From NCBI GenBank assembly GCA_947648495.1, contig CANSOA010000006.1, positions 29,915 through 93,914 on the forward strand: DNA of 64,000 nt. The letters run 5' to 3'. How positions within the stretch are numbered: the stretch's first letter is position 1; each line of letters begins with the position of its first letter. Source of the DNA: an uncultured Clostridium sp. Its GTDB lineage: Bacteria > Bacillota > Clostridia > TANB77 > CAG-508. The notes beneath the pieces are model-generated. The model ran no database searches, was not told where the DNA came from, and saw only the letters and a program-made list of their open reading frames with translations. This document shows, one piece after another, positions 61,700 to 64,000 of the stretch. The position numbers and the translations under genes were made by a program.

Positions 61700-62347
61700 A
61701 TGAGAAAAAGACAAAGAAAAAATAAAGTAAAATTTGTTATTTTAGCAATTATAGTAGTTATTTTTGGAATATTTGTATGGAGAGAAAATCAAAAGGTTGT
61801 AATTTGTTTGGATGCAGGGCACGGCGGAAAAGACGCTGGCTCTGTAGCAAGCAATGGCAAACGTTATGAAAAAGACGATAATTTGAAAATTGTTTTAGCT
61901 ATCCAAAAAGAACTGGAAAAGCAAGATATAAAAGTTGTTTTAACACGAAACAAGGATGAATCGGTCAGTTTATTGAAACGTTGTCAAATTGCCAATTTAA
62001 GGCGAGCGGATTTATTTGTATCAGTTCACCGAAATAGTAGTAAAAGTGGTGATGGTGTAGAAATTTGGATTAGTCAAGAAAAAGACAAAATATCAGAAAA
62101 GTTGGCAAATACTATTTTAAATCAATTGCAAAAAACACAAATTCAAACCAATCGAGGCGTCAAATCTGGAACCAGTGAAAATAAGCAAGGAGATTATTTT
62201 GTAAATCGCAACACAAAAATGCCAAGTTGCCTTATCGAATTAGGTTTTATCAGCAATAACAAGGATAATCAATTACTAGATGAAAATTTAGAACAATATG
62301 CCAAAGCGATTGCAAAAGGAATATTGGAAAATATAGAACAAAAGTAA
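61700..62347 (+). CDS. N-acetylmuramoyl-L-alanine amidase (CwlD-like)
   Basis: VVICLDAGHGGKDAGSVASNGKRYEKDDNLKIVLAIQKEL; LFVSVHRNSS; PSCLIELGFISNNKDN. Confidence 0.92.
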   Translation: MRKRQRKNKVKFVILAIIVVIFGIFVWRENQKVVICLDAGHGGKDAGSVASNGKRYEKDDNLKIVLAIQKELEKQDIKVVLTRNKDESVSLLKRCQIANLRRADLFVSVHRNSSKSGDGVEIWISQEKDKISEKLANTILNQLQKTQIQTNRGVKSGTSENKQGDYFVNRNTKMPSCLIELGFISNNKDNQLLDENLEQYAKAIAKGILENIEQK

Positions 62348-62357
62348 AGGAGAAAAA

Positions 62358-62861
62358 ATGGAAAAAGGGCGTAAATTAACAAAAGGATTAATGATTTTCT
62401 ATATAATCATACTAACTTGGATAATTGTATTTAAAATGCAGTTTTCTTTTGAAAATTTGCAGGGGAGAAGAAATATGAATTTGGTGCCATTTAGCGAATC
62501 GGTGATAATTAATGGGAAAATTGATTTTGACGAAATCATCGATAATGTGATTGCTTTTATTCCATTAGGTTTGTATCTGAATATGCTCAACAGAGATTGG
62601 AAAATTGGCAAAAAAATAGGAATTTTAGCAGGAATTAGTTTGAGCTTTGAGATAACACAATATATATTTGCCATTGGTGCAACTGATATTACAGATCTTA
62701 TAACCAATACTTTAGGTGGCATTTTGGGATTAGGTATTTGTCAAATTTTTTATCAGATATTCAAAAACGAGAAAAAAGCTAATCAAATTTTGAATATATT
62801 GGGCGTGATTGGAACGACTTTTGTTATATTGCTTTTGGGGATTTTGATTGTGGCTAATTAA
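62358..62861 (+). CDS. VanZ-like family protein
   Basis: RRNMNLVPFSESVIINGKIDFDEIIDNVIAFIPLGLYLNML; ATDITDLITNTLGGILG. Confidence 0.9.
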   Translation: MEKGRKLTKGLMIFYIIILTWIIVFKMQFSFENLQGRRNMNLVPFSESVIINGKIDFDEIIDNVIAFIPLGLYLNMLNRDWKIGKKIGILAGISLSFEITQYIFAIGATDITDLITNTLGGILGLGICQIFYQIFKNEKKANQILNILGVIGTTFVILLLGILIVAN

Positions 62862-62939
62862 AAACGAAAGTGATTATATGCATAGAAATTAACATAATAA
62901 AAACATCTGACATACTATATAATATAGGAGGCCAAAAAA

Positions 62940-63458
62940 GTGGAAAATATATTATACAGTATAGGCGGAATACTAATACCATTTATGGGAACATCGCTTG
63001 GTAGTAGCATGGTATTTTTTATGCGAAAAGATATGAGTAGCAATTTAAAAAAGTTGATTGTAGGATTTGCAGCAGGAGTTATGATAGCGGCAAGCGTGTG
63101 GTCACTAATTTTGCCGTCAGTTGAAATGGCGGAAAGTCAAGGAAGCATTTCATGGATACCAGCTTCTGTTGGATTTGCATTAGGTGTTATATTTTTGCTC
63201 ATCATTAATCAATTAGCAAAAAAATTAGAAGAAAAAGAAAATGGAAAGATTCTAAATATGTTGACGTTTTCTGTTACCCTACATAATATTCCAGAAGGAA
63301 TGGCAGTAGGTGTTTGCTTTGCAGGATTTTTATCAGGAAATGCAGGAATTGCATTGTTAGAAGCAATTGTATTGGCGATTGGAATTGCCATTCAAAATAT
63401 TCCAGAAGGTGGAGTTCAAATTAGACAGCATAGAAAATTGATAGGTTTGGAAGGATAA
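62940..63458 (+). pseudogene. Truncated ZIP-family metal transporter
   Basis: GTSLGSSMVFFMRK, VTLHNIPEGMAVGVCFAG, AIQNIPEG then aberrant GVQIRQHRKLIGLEG*; C-terminal TMs missing. Confidence 0.7.
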
Positions 63459-63712
63459 TTTGAATTCATTTTAGTAAAATAGATTGTAGTTTGAACAGTA
63501 TAGAGATATACTGTTTTTTTTGAAAAATTTAATCAAAAGGGAAAAAGTTTCCAAGCTCGTTTTGTTGTGGTTGATTTGGAGAGGTATGTTGAGAAGGAGA
63601 GGATATATTATGAAGTACAGTTTTGATGGGGTTATTTTGGGATTTATTGATAATTAGGTAAGTATGGAGGAGATTACTAGCGGTTATGTAAAATACAGCA
63701 AATTTTATACAG

Positions 63713-63745
63713 ACTTGACATTTTATGTAAAATATGATAAAATAA
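63713..63745 (+). promoter_or_regulatory. Promoter element shared with the 58554 gene
   Basis: ACTTGACATTTTATGTAAAATATG identical to the element on the minus strand at ~58635. Confidence 0.7.
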
Positions 63746-63796
63746 ATAATAGAAAGTGTTTTACTTTACTATTTTATAATGCAGGAGGATGATACT

Positions 63797-64000
63797 ATGA
63801 TGAATGTGTTCACGAAGAAAAGTGTAGAGGAAACGTATGTCCAACTTTCTGATGGACGGATGATGCTTTGGGAAGACCTTGTAGAGGATTATGAAAGACT
63901 TCTGAGGGAGAAAAATTCGAAGGAGGAAGTTCCAAAGGAAGAAACCTCAAAAAATCTGATTACAGCTAAGCTGGAGGTCGGCAAATGGTTTCTCATTAAC
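63797..64000 (+). CDS. Hypothetical protein, truncated by window end
   Basis: MMNVFTKKSVEETYVQLSDGRMMLWEDLVEDYERLLREKNSKEEVPKEETSKNLITAKLEVGKWFLIN; AGGAGG RBS; contains in-frame CGG at 63857. Confidence 0.6.
   Translation, partial: MMNVFTKKSVEETYVQLSDGRMMLWEDLVEDYERLLREKNSKEEVPKEETSKNLITAKLEVGKWFLIN

Noticed and set aside
781-63391. Dozens of minus-strand ORFs of 60-210 aa lying antisense to well-supported plus-strand genes (e.g. 1815-2234, 25852-26361, 29829-30461)
   Set aside because: They are overlapped by genes with clear homology, show biased composition mirroring AT-rich antisense frames, and lack convincing RBS or motifs.
1-64000. tRNA/rRNA genes, CRISPR arrays, complete IS elements or prophage
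   Set aside because: No cloverleaf-like, rRNA-like, regularly spaced repeat arrays, transposase or phage structural genes were recognised by reading.

Overview
AT-rich window from what looks like a low-GC clostridial genome (inferred from gene content and codon usage). It holds housekeeping genes (metK behind a SAM riboswitch, plsY-gpsA, ppaC, tmcAL, rnhA, coaE, leuS, recU-like, spoIIQ-like M23), a bacillosamine/pgl-like glycan cluster (~3.2-14.4 kb), a large exopolysaccharide cluster (~34.4-53.4 kb) with two BY-kinases and many glycosyltransferases, a CadC/ArsR-metal ATPase operon, a two-component system, and several remnants. Most notable observation: four conserved genes (UDP-sugar dehydrogenase, plsY, two glycosyltransferases), and probably a fifth (O-antigen polymerase), are each interrupted by one extra C that creates an in-frame CGG codon exactly where a conserved Gly GGN is expected (NNN CGG N -> NNN [C] GGN). 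By hand scan, CGG is otherwise almost absent from the coding frames. This pattern points to +1 recoding at a rare or unassigned CGG codon (hungry-codon out-of-frame tRNA-Gly binding, or quadruplet decoding), although a systematic sequencing artefact must be excluded. Other leads: a Fst/par-like convergent small-peptide/sRNA locus at 31 kb, a histone-H1-like Lys/Thr-rich insertion inside a tyrosine kinase domain, a gene-conversion tract between tandem glycosyltransferases, a 33-bp perfect palindrome, and a shared TTGACATTTTATGTAAAATATG promoter motif.
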